A stretch of DNA of 64,000 nucleotides from Cepaea nemoralis (GCA_014155875.1 JACEFZ010011694.1:124001-188000), one strand, 5' to 3'; numbered from the stretch's first letter, positions 41,997 to 54,240 are shown. Notes: generated by a model from the sequence alone, not told the origin. A program made the numbers and translations.

Positions 41997-42261
41997 TACC
42001 TTCTACATGGGGTCAGTGTTGCCGGGCTCTGCTTTGTCCTCTCAAGCAACAACAAAAAACCCACCGGGATTGGGGAGGGGTCGGGGGTGGGCGCCAGACC
42101 GGGACTGAACTTTCACATCTACGAGTGGACAGGTCAGTGTATGGTCAGATCATGGTCCAGCCCAGGACACACTTACTGGCGGGGTTCGAGGCCACATCAC
42201 AACAACTAATTGTGAACACCCCGGCCCCGACTTCTCTTTCGTCCCCGTGTCGAAGACTCGA
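41997..42261. other. Unassigned sequence
   Basis: No recognisable feature. Confidence 0.4.
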
Positions 42262-42568
42262 CTGATGTCATTTACAAGCCAGGTTTGATGTCATATACGA
42301 GCGATGTTTGATGTCATGTACGAACGATTTTTGATGTCATGTACGAGCGATGTTTGATGTCATGTAAGAGTTATGTTTGATGCCATCTACGAGCGATGTT
42401 TGATGTCATCTACGAGCGATGTTTGATGTCATCTACGAGCGATGTTTGATGTCATGTAAGAGTTATGTTTGATGTCATCTACGAGCGATGTTTGATGTCA
42501 TCTACGAGCGATGTTTGATGTCATCTACGAGCGATGTTTGATGTCATCTACGAGTTATGTTTGATGTG
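42262..42568 (+). repeat. Minisatellite, 23-bp unit, ~13 copies
   Basis: The unit is GATGTTTGATGTCATCTACG plus AGC. GTAAGAGTT and GTACGAGC variants recur in order, suggesting block copying. Confidence 0.93.
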
Positions 42569-43447
42569 ACCGTTGTTTAATTTGTCCGGGGAGATACTCC
42601 TCTAGCAGACACATTTCACGGGGACCACAGGCCGGTGGTTAGATTGTCAGCCTCGAATATCGTGCGGTATGTGATCGATCCACGATAAGTCTCCAGCCTT
42701 TAAAGAGATCATAACCTGTACACAGCGTGGCGACTGCTCTGGTAAGTGGCCTTTGTGTCCCAGCTGGCACGATCTCCCGGCTCAGGACAGCAACATACAG
42801 ATGCCACAGCAAAACAAACGTACAATACTGTCTGGCAGTTACTGTCTGCGCTTGTCTAACCCAGATGGTGATTCACAGTTTTACGGGTTTCACTTCACAA
42901 AGTGATATATCACGCTGCTTATTCACATTCTGTGCACGGAGAGCTGCATCTAATCCGGCACTAAATGTTTGTATGACAGAGACCAAACCGCTAGTGGCGC
43001 AAACATCTGCTGTCCCCTGCTAGTCGGCTGTTGACCTCGCTGGTGTCTAACTTCTCGTGTCTTCACACTTTAGCGGTAGAGGCCCACGACCTTCTGCAGG
43101 GTCTGCCCGCTGTCTATTTTACTTCAGCTGAAATATTTTTAAATCTTTCGCGGGCAGAGTACGAGGTTGTGATATTAGATGTTCTCATGCAGTACCCACA
43201 CGATAGGGGAGGAGATAATAGGATAGATGAGTGAGAGTAAAATAACATTTAAAAAAACACACACACACGGAGTAGAAACAGGATTAGTCTGAAATATTAG
43301 TACTATTGTTGCCAGGGGCCCAACATAATAAGATTATTATTATTATTATCATTGTACACTTCAGCTGCTGTCACTGGAGCAAACCCCATATGTCCATAGA
43401 CCAATGGGCGCCCGGGGAGGGGGGGATGTTGTGGTCATTACCATGCC
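42569..43447. other. Mostly unassigned; short CA and ATT runs
   Basis: A CA run (about 43256-43267) and ATT run (about 43331-43348) are present. A 98-codon plus frame at 42727-43023 has seven Cys, but I recognise no domain. A tRNA-like phrase GGCCGGTGGTTAGATTGTCAG near 42628 could be SINE debris. Confidence 0.35.
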
Positions 43448-44292
43448 GACAGACTTTACTTCGGGAGACATATCCACATACAGACACATACTAAGACAGA
43501 CTTTACTTCGGGAGACATATCCACATACAGACACATACTAAGACAGACTTTACTTCGGGAGACATATCCACATACAGACACAGACTTTACTTCGGGAGAC
43601 ATATCCACATACAGACACAGACTTTACTTCGGGAGACATATCCACATACAGACACAGACTTTACTTCGGGAGACATATCCACACACAGACACAGACTTTA
43701 CTTCGGGAGACATATCCACAAACAGACACAGACTTTACTTCGGGAGACATATCCACATACAAACACAGACTTTACTTCGGGAGACATATCCACATACAAA
43801 CACAGACTTTACTTCGGGAGACATATCCACATACAGACACAGACTTTACTTCGGGAGACATATCCACACACAGACACAGACTTTACTTCGGGAGACATAT
43901 CCACAAACAGACACAGACTTTACTTCGGGAGACATATCCACATACAGACACAGACTTTACTTCGGGAGACATATCCACACACAGACACAGTCTTTACTTC
44001 GGGAGACATATCCACATACAGACACATACTAAGACAGACTTTACTTCGGGAGACATATCCACATACAGACACAGACTTTACTTCGGGAGACATATCCACA
44101 TACAGACACAGACTTTACTTCGGGAGACATATCCACATACAGACACATACTAAGACAGACTTTACTTCGGGAGACATATCCACATACAGACACAGACTTT
44201 ACTTCGGGAGACATATCCACATACAGACACAGACTTTACTTCGGGAGACATATCCACATACAGACACATACTAAGACAGACTTTACTTCGGG
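43448..44292 (+). repeat. Minisatellite, 37/47-bp units, ~21 copies
   Basis: The unit starts CAGACTTTACTTCGGGAGAC and continues ATATCCACATACAGACA. A longer class has ten extra bases (CATACTAAGA-like). The long class appears in at least five places, roughly every one to several units, and also at both ends. Copies are very similar. Confidence 0.95.
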
Positions 44293-44624
44293 CACACACA
44301 GACACGTACTCTGTATACATATAATATATGCTCTAGGATATTGCCACAGGTAAGGTATACATCACAGATAGAACACACAACATATAAATACAAACAGCTT
44401 TGTTTCCGCATGACAGGAGTTGACCGCAAGTTGACATGCTGGTTAAGCAGACACTTCCATATTTGTACCTCTACCATGTAACTATGTCTATGTTTGTCTA
44501 CGCTTGACGTCACCCGTTATTATCAGAGCAATAACACATCACGATTGCCTCCCTTGGTATTATCCATCATTAGGTTGATTGTCTCCCTTATTATAGTGTT
44601 AGCATTTTAAAATATACGACCCCA

Positions 44625-44745
44625 TTCTGAGAGAATGCATTTGGTTTAGTCATCACAAAACAATTACTACATTCCGAGGGAATATATTTGGTTTAGTCAT
44701 CACAGTAAAACAATTACTACAATCTAAGGGAGTACATTTACAAGG
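44625..44745 (+). repeat. ~52-bp tandem repeat, ~2.5 copies
   Basis: GGGAATATATTTGGTTTAGT and CATCACA..AACAATTACTAC recur with small changes. Confidence 0.8.
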
Positions 44746-45040
44746 GTTGTTTCATGTCTGTTAGTTAATTATGATCAACATGTAGTGGGCACATTGCACA
44801 ACGTCTCTCTCATCACGGTCAGTGGGTAGTGCGTCTCCATCCTTCGCCACGCCCCCTGCCTCGTGCATCTCCATGCCCACGGTGTCTTCAGAGCCCCCAT
44901 ACCCATCCTCATGCTGGTCGAGCCATGCCACTTCCTCCAGGAACCACACCCCCACCACTCTACTGTCCAGTCAAAGTGAGAGTTACTATGGCGAATACAC
45001 TATTCCAGTTTCCGAGACGTGACCCTGTTTATCAGCTATA
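44746..45040. other. Unassigned sequence
   Basis: No recognisable feature. Confidence 0.4.
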
Positions 45041-45046
45041 CACTTC

Positions 45047-45266
45047 CATGTTCACATCTCGCAGTATATCAGTATTTCCCACGTATCTAAGTATTTTCCA
45101 TGTTCACATCTCGCAATATGTCAGTATTTTCCTTCGTATTCTGAATATTTTTCATGTTTACATCTCGCAGTATGTCAGTATTTTCTCACGTATTCTGAGT
45201 ATTTTCCATGTTTACATCTCGCAGTATGTCAGTATTTTCCCACGTATTCTAAGTATTTTTCTGTAA
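45047..45266 (+). repeat. ~55-bp tandem repeat, ~4 copies
   Basis: The unit includes CATGTTTACATCTCGCAGTA, TGTCAGTATTTTCC and CACGTATTCTGAGTATTTT. Confidence 0.88.
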
Positions 45267-45329
45267 TATGTAGACTCAAAAGGCCGGCTTTCCTTCTATA
45301 ATGATGACGTCATGGTCCACGATTAACTC

Positions 45330-45900
45330 GCATGATCTCGCAGGACACACACATTTTCACAAAATGTGGCTTTACTTGTGTTGCTGGAGTTGTGTGTAGG
45401 CTAGGAATACTGTTCAACCTGAGCATTGCTGGCCTTGTGTGTAGGCTAGGAATACTGTTAAACCTCAACATTGCTACGGCCAGCCCACGTCTGAATTCGT
45501 TTGGACAGTCCCCAATGTTGTTGATGTTACAGCCAAGATATTCACATTTTCTGATATTTCCAATTTCTTCATTTTTAATGATCATTTTTAGTTCACCTTC
45601 TTTGCACGTGTGTTCTTGTTTTAATTAAACCACAAAAGATTTTTATCTTCACTGTTTTGTTTTATACAGAGAGGATTAACTCTTTCATTCGTTTTCACAA
45701 TTTGATAGGACGACCCTATAATCAGCATATTTGAGTTCTAAAACTGAGATTTCCACCAATTATAAAACATGTCACTGGTCACTTTATTTCTAACGTTTCT
45801 TGTAACATGTTCTGCATAGATGTTGCCTTATATTATTTCCCTTTGCATTTCAAGCATGTTTGATGTTTCACTGGCTGCTATAACAGCTGCTTGTTGTTCA
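45330..45900 (-). mobile_element. LINE reverse transcriptase remnant (family D), with a small internal duplication
   Basis: On the minus strand and across frames I read FNLYAEHVTRNV-like text, a motif C relic LKYADYRVVLSN, then MKELILSV, SEDKNLLW, and the clear frame IIKNEEIGNIRKCEYLGCNI followed by CPNEFRRGLAVAMLRF. The last part is the region after the polymerase motifs in RTE-like LINEs. A roughly 51-bp duplication (FNSIPSLHT repeated) lies at 45385-45475. It is broken by many stops. Confidence 0.6.
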
Positions 45901-46645
45901 GGCCATTAGTATTACATTAACTTGATCAAATGTCACGGAAACACATATTTCTCGTGAGGTTCTACAGTTTCTTGTTCGACACAGTCTTAGTACCTTACTT
46001 TAGTCTACGGAACAATATGAATATGTACATTGCATTCTGAATTTTCCAAAAATGGCTCTCATCTTGAAGCTATGGTCTCTTCTTGTATACGTGTTCGTTA
46101 CAAACTGTTTCTTGTATTCTCGGATTATTGTTGTGTAGTTATTGTATGTAAGACTATTTATTTATGTCCAGGCAAAGGAAGATATTCTGTGCGTCATGTG
46201 CTAGTTTTAAGCACAGCCTATTTATTTTGTTTGGTAAGGATGTTTGCATAGTACTGTCCCATAATGTGTTGCCAGCAAAGCAGATAATTTTTCTTTTTTT
46301 TTTAAAAATAGGACACCACTTGCATCACAGTCACGTTTGCTGCCGATTCCTGTGCCATGCTGACAGGTGTTTGATAACCCGGTTTTTCATTGCGTCGAGG
46401 AACTTTTTCAGTCGTAAAGTTGAATGGATGTCTCATCTACTGCCACCATGATTGTCAAGATGCTTTCTTACTGGCACTTTTGTGAACAAATGTTGATAGC
46501 AATCTACCGTAGTTTGCTTCTGTTCTGTTCTGTTAAGGCGCGACACCTAGCTGACACACATTTGTTTCTCATGTTCAATCTGTTGTGTCAACTCCCATTA
46601 ACAGTTTTTTCACCCAGTCTTACTGCTCTAGCTAAAATCAAAATT
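45901..46645. other. Unassigned AT-rich sequence
   Basis: This may include more decayed LINE-D, but I cannot align it. A T-rich run sits near 46290. Confidence 0.35.
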
Positions 46646-47244
46646 ATCCATGTGTAATCCTGGTCATCCCCGTGTAATCCTGGTCATCCCCGTGTAATCC
46701 TGGTCGTCCCCGTGTAATCCTGGTCATCCCCGTGTAATCCTGGTCATCCCCGTGTAATCCTGGTCATCCCCGTGTAATCCTGGTCATCCCCGTGTAATCC
46801 TGGTCATCCCCGTGTAATCCTGGTCATCCCCGTGTAATCCTGGTCATCCCCGTGTAATCCTGGTCATCCCCGTGTAATCCTGGTCATCCCCGTGTAATCC
46901 TGGTCATCCCCGTGTAATCCTGGTCATCCCCGTGTAATCCTGGTCATCCCCGTGTAATCCTGGTCATCCCGTGTAATCCTGGTCATCCCCGTGTAATCTG
47001 GTCATCCCGTGTAATCCTGGTCATCCCCGTGTAATCCTGGTCATCCCCGTGTAATCCTGGTCATCCCCGTGTAATCCTGGTCATCCCGTGTAATCCTGGT
47101 CATCCCCGTGTAATCCTGGTCATCCCGTGTAATCCTGGTCATCCCCGTGTATCCTGGTCATCCCCGTGTAATCCTGGTCATCCCCGTGTAATCCTGGTCA
47201 TCCCCGTGTAATCCTGGTCATCTCCGTGTAATCCTGGTCAATGA
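46646..47244 (+). repeat. Minisatellite, 20-bp unit, ~30 copies
   Basis: The unit is TCATCCCCGTGTAATCCTGG. The left half is nearly perfect. Single-base deletions (CCCGTG for CCCCGTG, ATCTGG) cluster at 46969-47155. Confidence 0.97.
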
Positions 47245-47804
47245 TTTTACTCACTTTTGCTGCATTTCCGTCGTTGCATTCTGAAGTCTTCCGGGTCTTG
47301 ACAGATCAGCAACATTTGAAGAGCCAGACCTAACCTGTCTACTCGATGTTGTAACGAAGCATACAAAGGCTAGCAATCATGAAGCACTTCTATCTGCCAG
47401 TCTACTGCTGTAAGTGATTCCCCTTGAAACAAGCACTTTATCACAACTCCGGCCTCTGATTTCTCCCTTATTTTGTGAAATCGCTGGAGCAGCAACTACG
47501 ATTAATATGGAATGTTGCGCGGTGTACCATAGCGGGAGGACCCCGTGAAGAAACTAATGCATACTTCGCACGATAGAGACAACCGAGCTTTTTAACGGCT
47601 TCACACATTCATTGTCAAGGTTATCCAGAAAAAACCATGTCTCCTGACTGTCCTGACTGTGCCGAGCCATTCTTCATATTAATAGAAGCTTCCTGTTGCA
47701 CACAGAACGCGTGTTACTGGTGCCTTCTCCGTCGTCCCAGAAGCAACTAAAATTAGATCTGGTGATGTTGCCAGCATCATCGTAGGATTTAGTGCTCACA
47801 AACC
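47245..47804. other. Unassigned sequence
   Basis: Apparently single copy. No feature recognised. Confidence 0.4.
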
Positions 47805-48130
47805 CCATCATCTTTATCACCATCATCATTATCACGATAATCATTATCACCCTCATCATCACCATCATCATTATCACCCTCGTCATTATCATTGCTTAGC
47901 AGGCCCTTGCAGAGTGGCACCGCTATTTCAGTCCATTATTCAGACTCGATCCTTGGATAGGTCCACTCTCTCATACATTTCATGTTCAGAAGTGTTTTAA
48001 TGACCCTAGTCCATCGTTGCCTTGTCCCACCCCAGCCTTTTCCCCCAGATAACCGCGCCTTCTGTCACTGCTTTTTCCAACCCACGGTGGCACTTGATAC
48101 GCAAACATATTTCAGTTCTGGGGACAGGAG
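47805..48130 (-). mobile_element. RTE-like LINE 3' end (family F), with (GAT)n-type tail
   Basis: The CAT-rich stretch 47805-47897 is the tail read on the minus strand. CTCTGCAAGGGCCTGCTAAG at 47917-47898 resembles the ends of the RTE element and of the 29.9-kb copy. Upstream minus-strand text (ERVDLSKDR, SGATLQGPA) is LINE-like but broken. The left limit near 48130 is uncertain. Confidence 0.5.
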
Positions 48131-48156
48131 GCTGGCTGCTAGCTACTTCTATCCGA

Positions 48157-49318
48157 GGTCCAGATCTTGTAGGATGTCAGTAATCGTACTATAGTATACA
48201 TAGAACAATACAAACTGATACCAGATCTTGTAGGATGTCAGTAAACGTACTATAGTATACATAGAGCTATACAAACTGATACCAGATCTTGTAGGATGTC
48301 AGTAAACGTACTATAGTATACATAGAACAATACAAACTGATACCAGATCTTGTAGGATGTCAGTAAACGTACTATAGTGTACATAGAGCAATACAAACTG
48401 ATACCAGATCTTGTAGGATGTCAGTAAACGTACTATAGTATACATAGAACAATACAAACTGATACCAGATCTTGTAGGATGTCAGTAAACGTACTACAGT
48501 ATACATAGAACAATACAAACTGATACCAGATCTTGTAGGATGTCAGTAAACGTACTATAGTGTACATAGAGCAATACAAACTGATACCAGATCTTGTAGG
48601 ATGTCAGTAAACGTACTACAGTATACATAGAACAATACAAACTGATACCAGATCTTGTAGGATGTCAGTAAACGTACTATAGTATACATAGAACAATACA
48701 AACTGATACCAGATCTTGTAGGATGTCAGTAAACGTACTATAGTATACATAGAACAATACAAACTGATACCAGATCTTGTAGGATGTCAGTAAACGTACT
48801 ATAGTATACATAGAACAATACAAACTGATACCAGATCTTGTAGGATGTCAGTAAACGTACTATAGTATACATAGAACAATACAAACTGATACCAGATCTT
48901 GTAGGATGTCAGTAAACGTACTATAGTATACATAGAACAATACTAACTGATACCAGATCTTGTAGGATGTCAGTAAACGTACTATAGTATACATAGAACA
49001 ATACAAACTGATACCAGATCTTGTAGGATGTCAGTAAACGTACTATAGTATACATAGAACAATACAAACTGATACCAGATCTTGTAGGATGTCAGTATAC
49101 GTACTATAGTATACATAGAACAATACAAACTGATACCAGATCTTGTAGGATGTCAGTAAACGTACTATAGTATACATAGAACAATACAAACTGATACCAG
49201 ATCTTGTAGGATGTCAGTAATCGTACTATAGTATACATAGAACAATACAAACTGATACCAGATCTTGTAGGATGTCAGTAAACGTACTATAGTATACATA
49301 GAACAATACAAACTGATA
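48157..49318 (+). repeat. Satellite-like array, 61-bp unit, ~19 copies
   Basis: The unit starts ACCAGATCTTGTAGGATGTC, then AGTAAACGTACTATAGTATA and CATAGAACAATACAAACTGAT. The period is a constant 61 bp. Copies differ by rare changes (TATA/TGTA/CAGT, GAACAA/GAGCAA), so the array is strongly homogenised. Confidence 0.97.
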
Positions 49319-49756
49319 CATGGCTGACATGTCATGACACTGTTAAATGGCTGACATTTCACGACACTCTTTCTAACAGAACCCGCTCTGTGACCAAGGG
49401 GACAAAGACAGGCGCAGTTTTATAATTCTCCGACCCACCAGGTCGAAGGTTCAAAATCAGCTCTTTGCGTTGTTTACGATGTTATGAGGCGTTCAAAATT
49501 CAGAAGTTGAAGCTTTCCGATTGCAGTCATATATATACACGAAATGAAAGACTATCATGTGAGGAGAAGAAAACAAACAAAAAGGTGTTTACCAACTGGG
49601 ATTGAAGAAGATGTTATTGGATGAGGTGAGATGAGAATAATATCTTTAACGTACGCAAGCCATATAAGGAGTGAGCTTCTTCTTACAGGATGTGCTAGAA
49701 GGAATAGTGCAGTGGAAACATTGACGAGAACGACAACTGTATAAGTGGTGGTAACA
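49319..49756. other. Mostly unassigned; weak tRNA-like segment at 49378-49480
   Basis: GCTCTGTGACCAAGGGGAC and GGTCGAAGGTTCAAAATC resemble a worn tRNA-derived head, followed by CTTTGCGTTG as in the SINE-B copy at 30510. This is a guess. Confidence 0.35.
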
Positions 49757-49912
49757 TCAAGAGATGGACTGGAATACAACATTGCAAGCGGGCAGACAAC
49801 ATCAAGAGATGGACTATGAGATAACAATACAAGTGGACAGACAGCATCAAGAGATGGACTATGAGATAACATTACAAGTGGACAGACAGCATCAAGAGAT
49901 GGATTGGAAGAA
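49757..49912 (+). repeat. Tandem repeat, ~50-bp unit, ~3 copies
   Basis: CATCAAGAGATGGACTATGA and GATAACATTACAAGTGGACA recur three times. Confidence 0.85.
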
Positions 49913-50097
49913 GTAGGTATGAATAGACGCAAAGACTTCCGACAGAAAATCTGGAATGCAAAGGGAAACCACCGCTGTACATCCTAGTACACTTTGTAGC
50001 CAGTCATTAATTGTGTTTATGTTAAGAGATTAAATACCTCCCATGGGACCAGGGAGACTTGCGGAAAGAAGAGGCGTCGGGGTGATATTGACCGCAC

Positions 50098-50258
50098 AAT
50101 CCATCGAGTGCGATTGTTGTGTTAAAATATCAGGCTGGCATCATAAACCATCATCCATCGAGTGCGATTGTTGTGTTAAAATATCAGGCTGGCATCATAA
50201 ACCATCATCCATCGAGTGCGATTGTTGTGTTAAACTATGAGGCCGGCATCATAAACCC
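50098..50258 (+). repeat. 54-bp tandem repeat, 3 copies
   Basis: The unit starts ATCCATCGAGTGCGATTGTT. The first two copies are identical and the third has drifted at its end. Confidence 0.92.
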
Positions 50259-50349
50259 AACACACCCACAGCCGTGGAGAATTGTACCTGTCTTGTGAGG
50301 CAACATACAACTGGAATCCTGGAGACAACTGGCACTTAGACCTGGCCTG

Positions 50350-50394
50350 CCACTCATACACACATACGTACACATACGTACACATAAACACACA

Positions 50395-50446
<52 letters not shown>
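50350..50446 (+). repeat. CA / TC microsatellite
   Basis: ACACATACGTACACAT is followed by CTCTCTCTC and about 20 CA units. Confidence 0.95.
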
Positions 50447-50639
50447 ACAGAAGTAAAGGGCATAAGCACAAATTATTGGACACACGAGACAATATCACAA
50501 GTATAGGCATATCCAGATTCGAACCCGCCACATCCAGATGACGCCAGCACTCTACTTCTATGAGCGCTGATCAAAGTCCGTGAATGTACCTCTCATGTCA
50601 CATACATGGTCTCAAGGCTTGCCCAGTCACTGATATCTG

Positions 50640-50927
50640 TGTGTGTGTTGCAAATACACGCGAGCACACAGACATATCACACATATACTCACACACACAC
50701 CCCCTTACACACATTCACGTACACATAAATACAACACACACTCGCGCATAAACACATACAAACACGAGCATACACATGCATAACACACGTGCACACATAC
50801 ACACATTCGCGAGAACACACAATCACGCACATATTCATACATACACACACATTCACGCACATACATATAAATACAGCAAACGTTGACGCACAAACACACG
50901 AGCACACACACATATGCAGTGTGCGAC
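50640..50927 (+). repeat. CA-rich cryptic simple sequence, left part
   Basis: Imperfect ACACAT/CACGCA text. It continues at 51160-51262 after the SINE-A insertion. Confidence 0.85.
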
Positions 50928-51149
50928 CCTCCGTAGCGAAGTGGTCAAGCCGTTTGACTCGGGCTCCGAAGGTTGTGGGTTTGATTCCGGGCCGCATCCT
51001 TCGGTTCACGAGTGCATTTTTTCGGAGACTCCAGTGGGTCGTCGCTAGAGCTACGGAGTTCGTGCTTTGTGCAACGCTTTCCGCGCTGCAGAAAGAGACC
51101 GAGCCATATGGGATCAAGCAATGAAGTCGACCCTGTCGACAGTTAAGTG
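50928..51149 (+). mobile_element. SINE-A, plus-strand copy in CA-rich DNA
   Basis: The head CCTCCGTAGCGAAGTGGTC and CAAGCCGTTTGACTCGGGCTC is tRNA-like, with B-box GGTTTGATTCC near 50980. The body matches the other SINE-A copies and the tail is GTCGACCCTGTCGACAGTTA. ACACATATGCA before and ACACATATATGCA after look like an altered target-site duplication. Confidence 0.9.
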
Positions 51150-51159
51150 ACCTTTTTAA

Positions 51160-51262
51160 AACACATATATGCACACATCCACATAAGCGCGCACACATAC
51201 ACACACGTAAACATGCATATATGTAAGTGCGTATTCATAAACATACACATATTCATACACGA
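51160..51262 (+). repeat. CA-rich cryptic simple sequence, right part
   Basis: Continues the 50640-50927 tract. Confidence 0.8.
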
Positions 51263-51829
51263 GCCATGTGACTGCATCCTTGAAACACAAAGTAACATGT
51301 ACCCTGTGATCACCAGAGCGGAACCAGGCGATGCTCTCCCGCACACATCAGACTAAGATCAGAAGCAGCGCGCCGTTGATCCCTGTCAAATGTGACAGTT
51401 TTGTAATCACTGGGCGCTACCTGGCAAGTCAGTCAGCCGGGCATGGGTATCCCGTGGGTAGGTTCGTGTACCTAATTGGACTTAATGACATTCACCCCAG
51501 GTCGTAGGTTGCAATGGGCATTTTGGGGACACACCTGTTGCTGTCAATGCGGATAGTGTCAGTGTGCCGGTTGGTATGTGCAGGTCTGCCTGGTTGTGTC
51601 TAGGTTATCTTTGGACTTTGGGTTCGGCCTGGTTGTCAAAGATTGGGAATATACAACAAAACAGAACAAATGACACAGTTTCAGTTACAAATTACAACCA
51701 ATATATATTGGACATAAATTCAGTGAGATACAAACAATATTGGTGTAGACTTGATGTTGTCGCTGCAGCGATAATGACACCCTGACATCGCAGCTCTGTT
51801 CGTCAGTCCCCACCACAAACTAAACGCCC
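51263..51829. other. Unassigned sequence
   Basis: No recognisable feature. Confidence 0.4.
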
Positions 51830-52405
51830 TAAGCTATTTCTAAAATCGTTTACTCGTCTCAGCAGTCCAGTTTCAAGACAGACTAAACTAAATCTAAAGA
51901 CCTCGTCTTGTCTCAGCTGTCCAGTTTCAAGACAAACTAAACTAAATCTAAAGACCTCGTCTTGTCTTAGCTGTCCAGTTTCAAGACAGACTAAACTAAA
52001 TCCAAAGACTTCCATTCTTTTCATTTGTCCAATTTATTGCCGTCTAAACAGTATCTGAAGATCTCTCGTCTCAGTTGCCCAGTTTCTAGACGGACTAAAC
52101 AATTTCTCAAGATCTTTCATCTCAACTATCCAGTTTCCAGACTGATTAAACAATTTCTTAACATCTCGCATCTCAGTTGTCTAGTTTCTAGACGATCTAA
52201 ACTATTTCTTAAGATCTGTCACCTCAGTTGCCAGTTTCTAGTCGGGCTATACAATTTCTTAAGACCTTTCATCTCAATTGTCCAGTTTCTAGAGGGACTA
52301 AACAATTTCTTATGTCCTCTCACCTCAATTGTCCAGTTTCTAGACGGACTAAACAATTTCTTATGACCTCTCACCTCAATTGTCCAGCTTCTAGACGGAC
52401 GCTTA
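51830..52405 (+). repeat. Minisatellite, ~51-54-bp unit, ~11 copies
   Basis: The unit carries TTGTCCAGTTTCTAGACGGA, CTAAACAATTTCTTA and CTCTCACCTCAA. The left three copies form a distinct subtype (CAAGACAGACTAAACTAAAT). Confidence 0.9.
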
Positions 52406-52467
52406 GTCAGTATATTCCTGAAAACTTCAGTCATCATCATCATTAATAAATACCCTGTCAAATGTAG

Positions 52468-52833
52468 GTGACACTGACATTAAGGTAGGTGACACTGACA
52501 TTAAGGTTGGTGACACTGACATTAAGGTAGATGAAACTGACATAAAGATAGACGACACTGACATTAAGGTAGATGACACTGACATTAAGGCAGATGACAC
52601 TGACATTAATGTAGATGACATTGACATTAAGGCAGATGACACTGACATTAAGGTAGGTGACACTGGCATTATGGTAGGTGACACTGACATTAAGGTAGAT
52701 GACACTGACATTAAGATAGATGGCTTTGGCATTAAGTTAGATGCCATTGCCATTAAGGTAGATGACCCTGACATTAAGGTAGATGACAATGGCATTAAGG
52801 TAGATGGCATTGACATTAAGGTAGTTGACATTA
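52468..52833 (+). repeat. Minisatellite, 21-bp unit, ~17 copies
   Basis: The unit is GGTAGATGACACTGACATTA plus A. The length of seven codons keeps frames open on both strands. The right copies are more diverged (GGCTTTGGC, GCCATTGCC). Confidence 0.93.
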
Positions 52834-53819
52834 ACCTGAATTGCCTTTATCTGCAATATTGTCTCGTATGTGTAGATACTATTAACACTGAGTCTATACT
52901 GCGCCGTACCTGATGTGGCAAGTGTTCCCTTGAAACTATTAGAACTTAAGGCATGCTGCCAGCCTGGTCCGAAACGTTATGTATTTGCTGTTAACCGAAT
53001 GATTGATGTCTTCTTCGTATTAATCTTTCTGAGAACGAAAAGTTGAAGGATATAAAATAACAGGAGAGAATCAAGACAGCGTGATTCTGTTACAAGAACT
53101 TGATATTTTAGTGCTTATTATGCTGACATGCGCAGTTAGAACTGCCGCAAAAATGTCGCTACGGTTGATTCAGTCGCCATTTCTCAACGTCACATCCTTC
53201 CACATAAGCGCTGTTGACACGAGTCACCATGGGAAGATTGCCTGCAGGTTGGGGCAGTCACTCCATCACTGTCCTCATTATTATTCAAATTGTCATGTTA
53301 GACAGTTAATCCCTTGTTCTGGCAAAAATGCTGCACTTAGTTAACAGGAACGTTTTGCAGCTGCAAGCCGCATGCGCAAGCGGAAATGACGTTTTAAATA
53401 TGGAGTCACGAAATGTTGGTCTCTGAATAGCCACGGAAAACTGCTAACTGACATGGTAAACATGGCGCACTGAAGATGTGACATCATATCACTTTCTAAC
53501 CATTCAGATGTTCTGTCTAGTGTGTGAATATTGACCCCTTGCTATAGAATACCGTATGAAAGTCTTTCATCGCTAAAGTTACTAACAAACGTATGCGTTT
53601 CTGTATGTCTGGTGGCTTCGAATATTTAGGATAGACAACTGGTTGTCGTCGGCCGGAACACAATCTTAGTTGAGTCAGTGACCTACGTTTGTTGCTTTGT
53701 TTTGTCACATAATACGATACCTTAGATATATCATTGCCAGGTGTCTAAAACATGCGATAAGTGTATATTTGTCGTTGAGTCAACGGTTCGTTTACTGGGA
53801 GACAGGTAACTGTGTGGCC
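52834..53819. other. Unassigned ~1 kb
   Basis: Apparently single copy. Short frames on both strands show no known domain. One plus frame, 53081-53344, is 87 codons without recognisable motifs. Confidence 0.4.
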
Positions 53820-53824
53820 GGTGA

Positions 53825-53900
53825 CTCTGTAAGGTGTAACATGTATTTCAGGGTTAAGAGATAATCCAGTGACAGTGGTTGAAGGTAGCTCTGTCAAGGG
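53825..53900 (+). repeat. ~75-bp diverged repeat, unit 1
   Basis: GTAACATGTATTTCAGGGTTA through GACAGTGGTTGAAGGTAGC resembles units 2 and 3 at 54241-54400, from which it is separated by an inserted retroelement. Confidence 0.6.
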
Positions 53901-53903
53901 TGT

Positions 53904-54240
53904 GCTTGCTTGCTTGAGTTCATTGGCTTGAGCTCCAACGCGAAGTCCTGTATGTCGGATGAAGGCATCCTGTTGTCCAACATCAGTGTGATGTCATACA
54001 GGACCTGAGGTTTGCGTGAGTATCCGTTGTCCCATGTCTGGCTTATTGGTGTGCAGACTGGTGGTCTCTCGCCGTACAGGCAGACACTCTCCGACTTCGG
54101 AGGAATCGGCGATCCTACTGACTTTAGCCAGGACCCCGAAGGGACCTGTTGCCCAGGACGCTCGACGAGGACGCGTCAATAGGTCTTGGCCAGTATATAA
54201 CCCGGCCCTGGTGCCTTGGAAACACCTCTGCGTCCCATCA
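53904..54240 (-). mobile_element. Unclassified retroelement E, longer copy
   Basis: Read on the minus strand it runs from about 54240 to an AAGC-type tail (GCTTGCTTGCTT on the plus strand) at 53904-53915. TCAAGGGTGT (53894-53903) and TCAGGGGTGT (54238-54247) may be its 10-bp target-site duplication with one mismatch. The 3' 210 bp match 29685-29902, and the same frame is open in both (SESVCLYGE, TWDNGYSRK, LDNRMPSSDIQDF). The 5' 125 bp are new here. I do not recognise the protein. Confidence 0.65.

Noticed and set aside
42727..43023. 98-codon frame with a good splice-donor-like GGTAAGT near its start
   Set aside because: No domain, no acceptor or second exon, and such a donor string is common by chance.
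46646..47244. Regular direct repeats that might suggest a CRISPR array
   Set aside because: Units are contiguous 20-mers with no unique spacers, and the sequence is eukaryotic in character. The same holds for the other tandem arrays.
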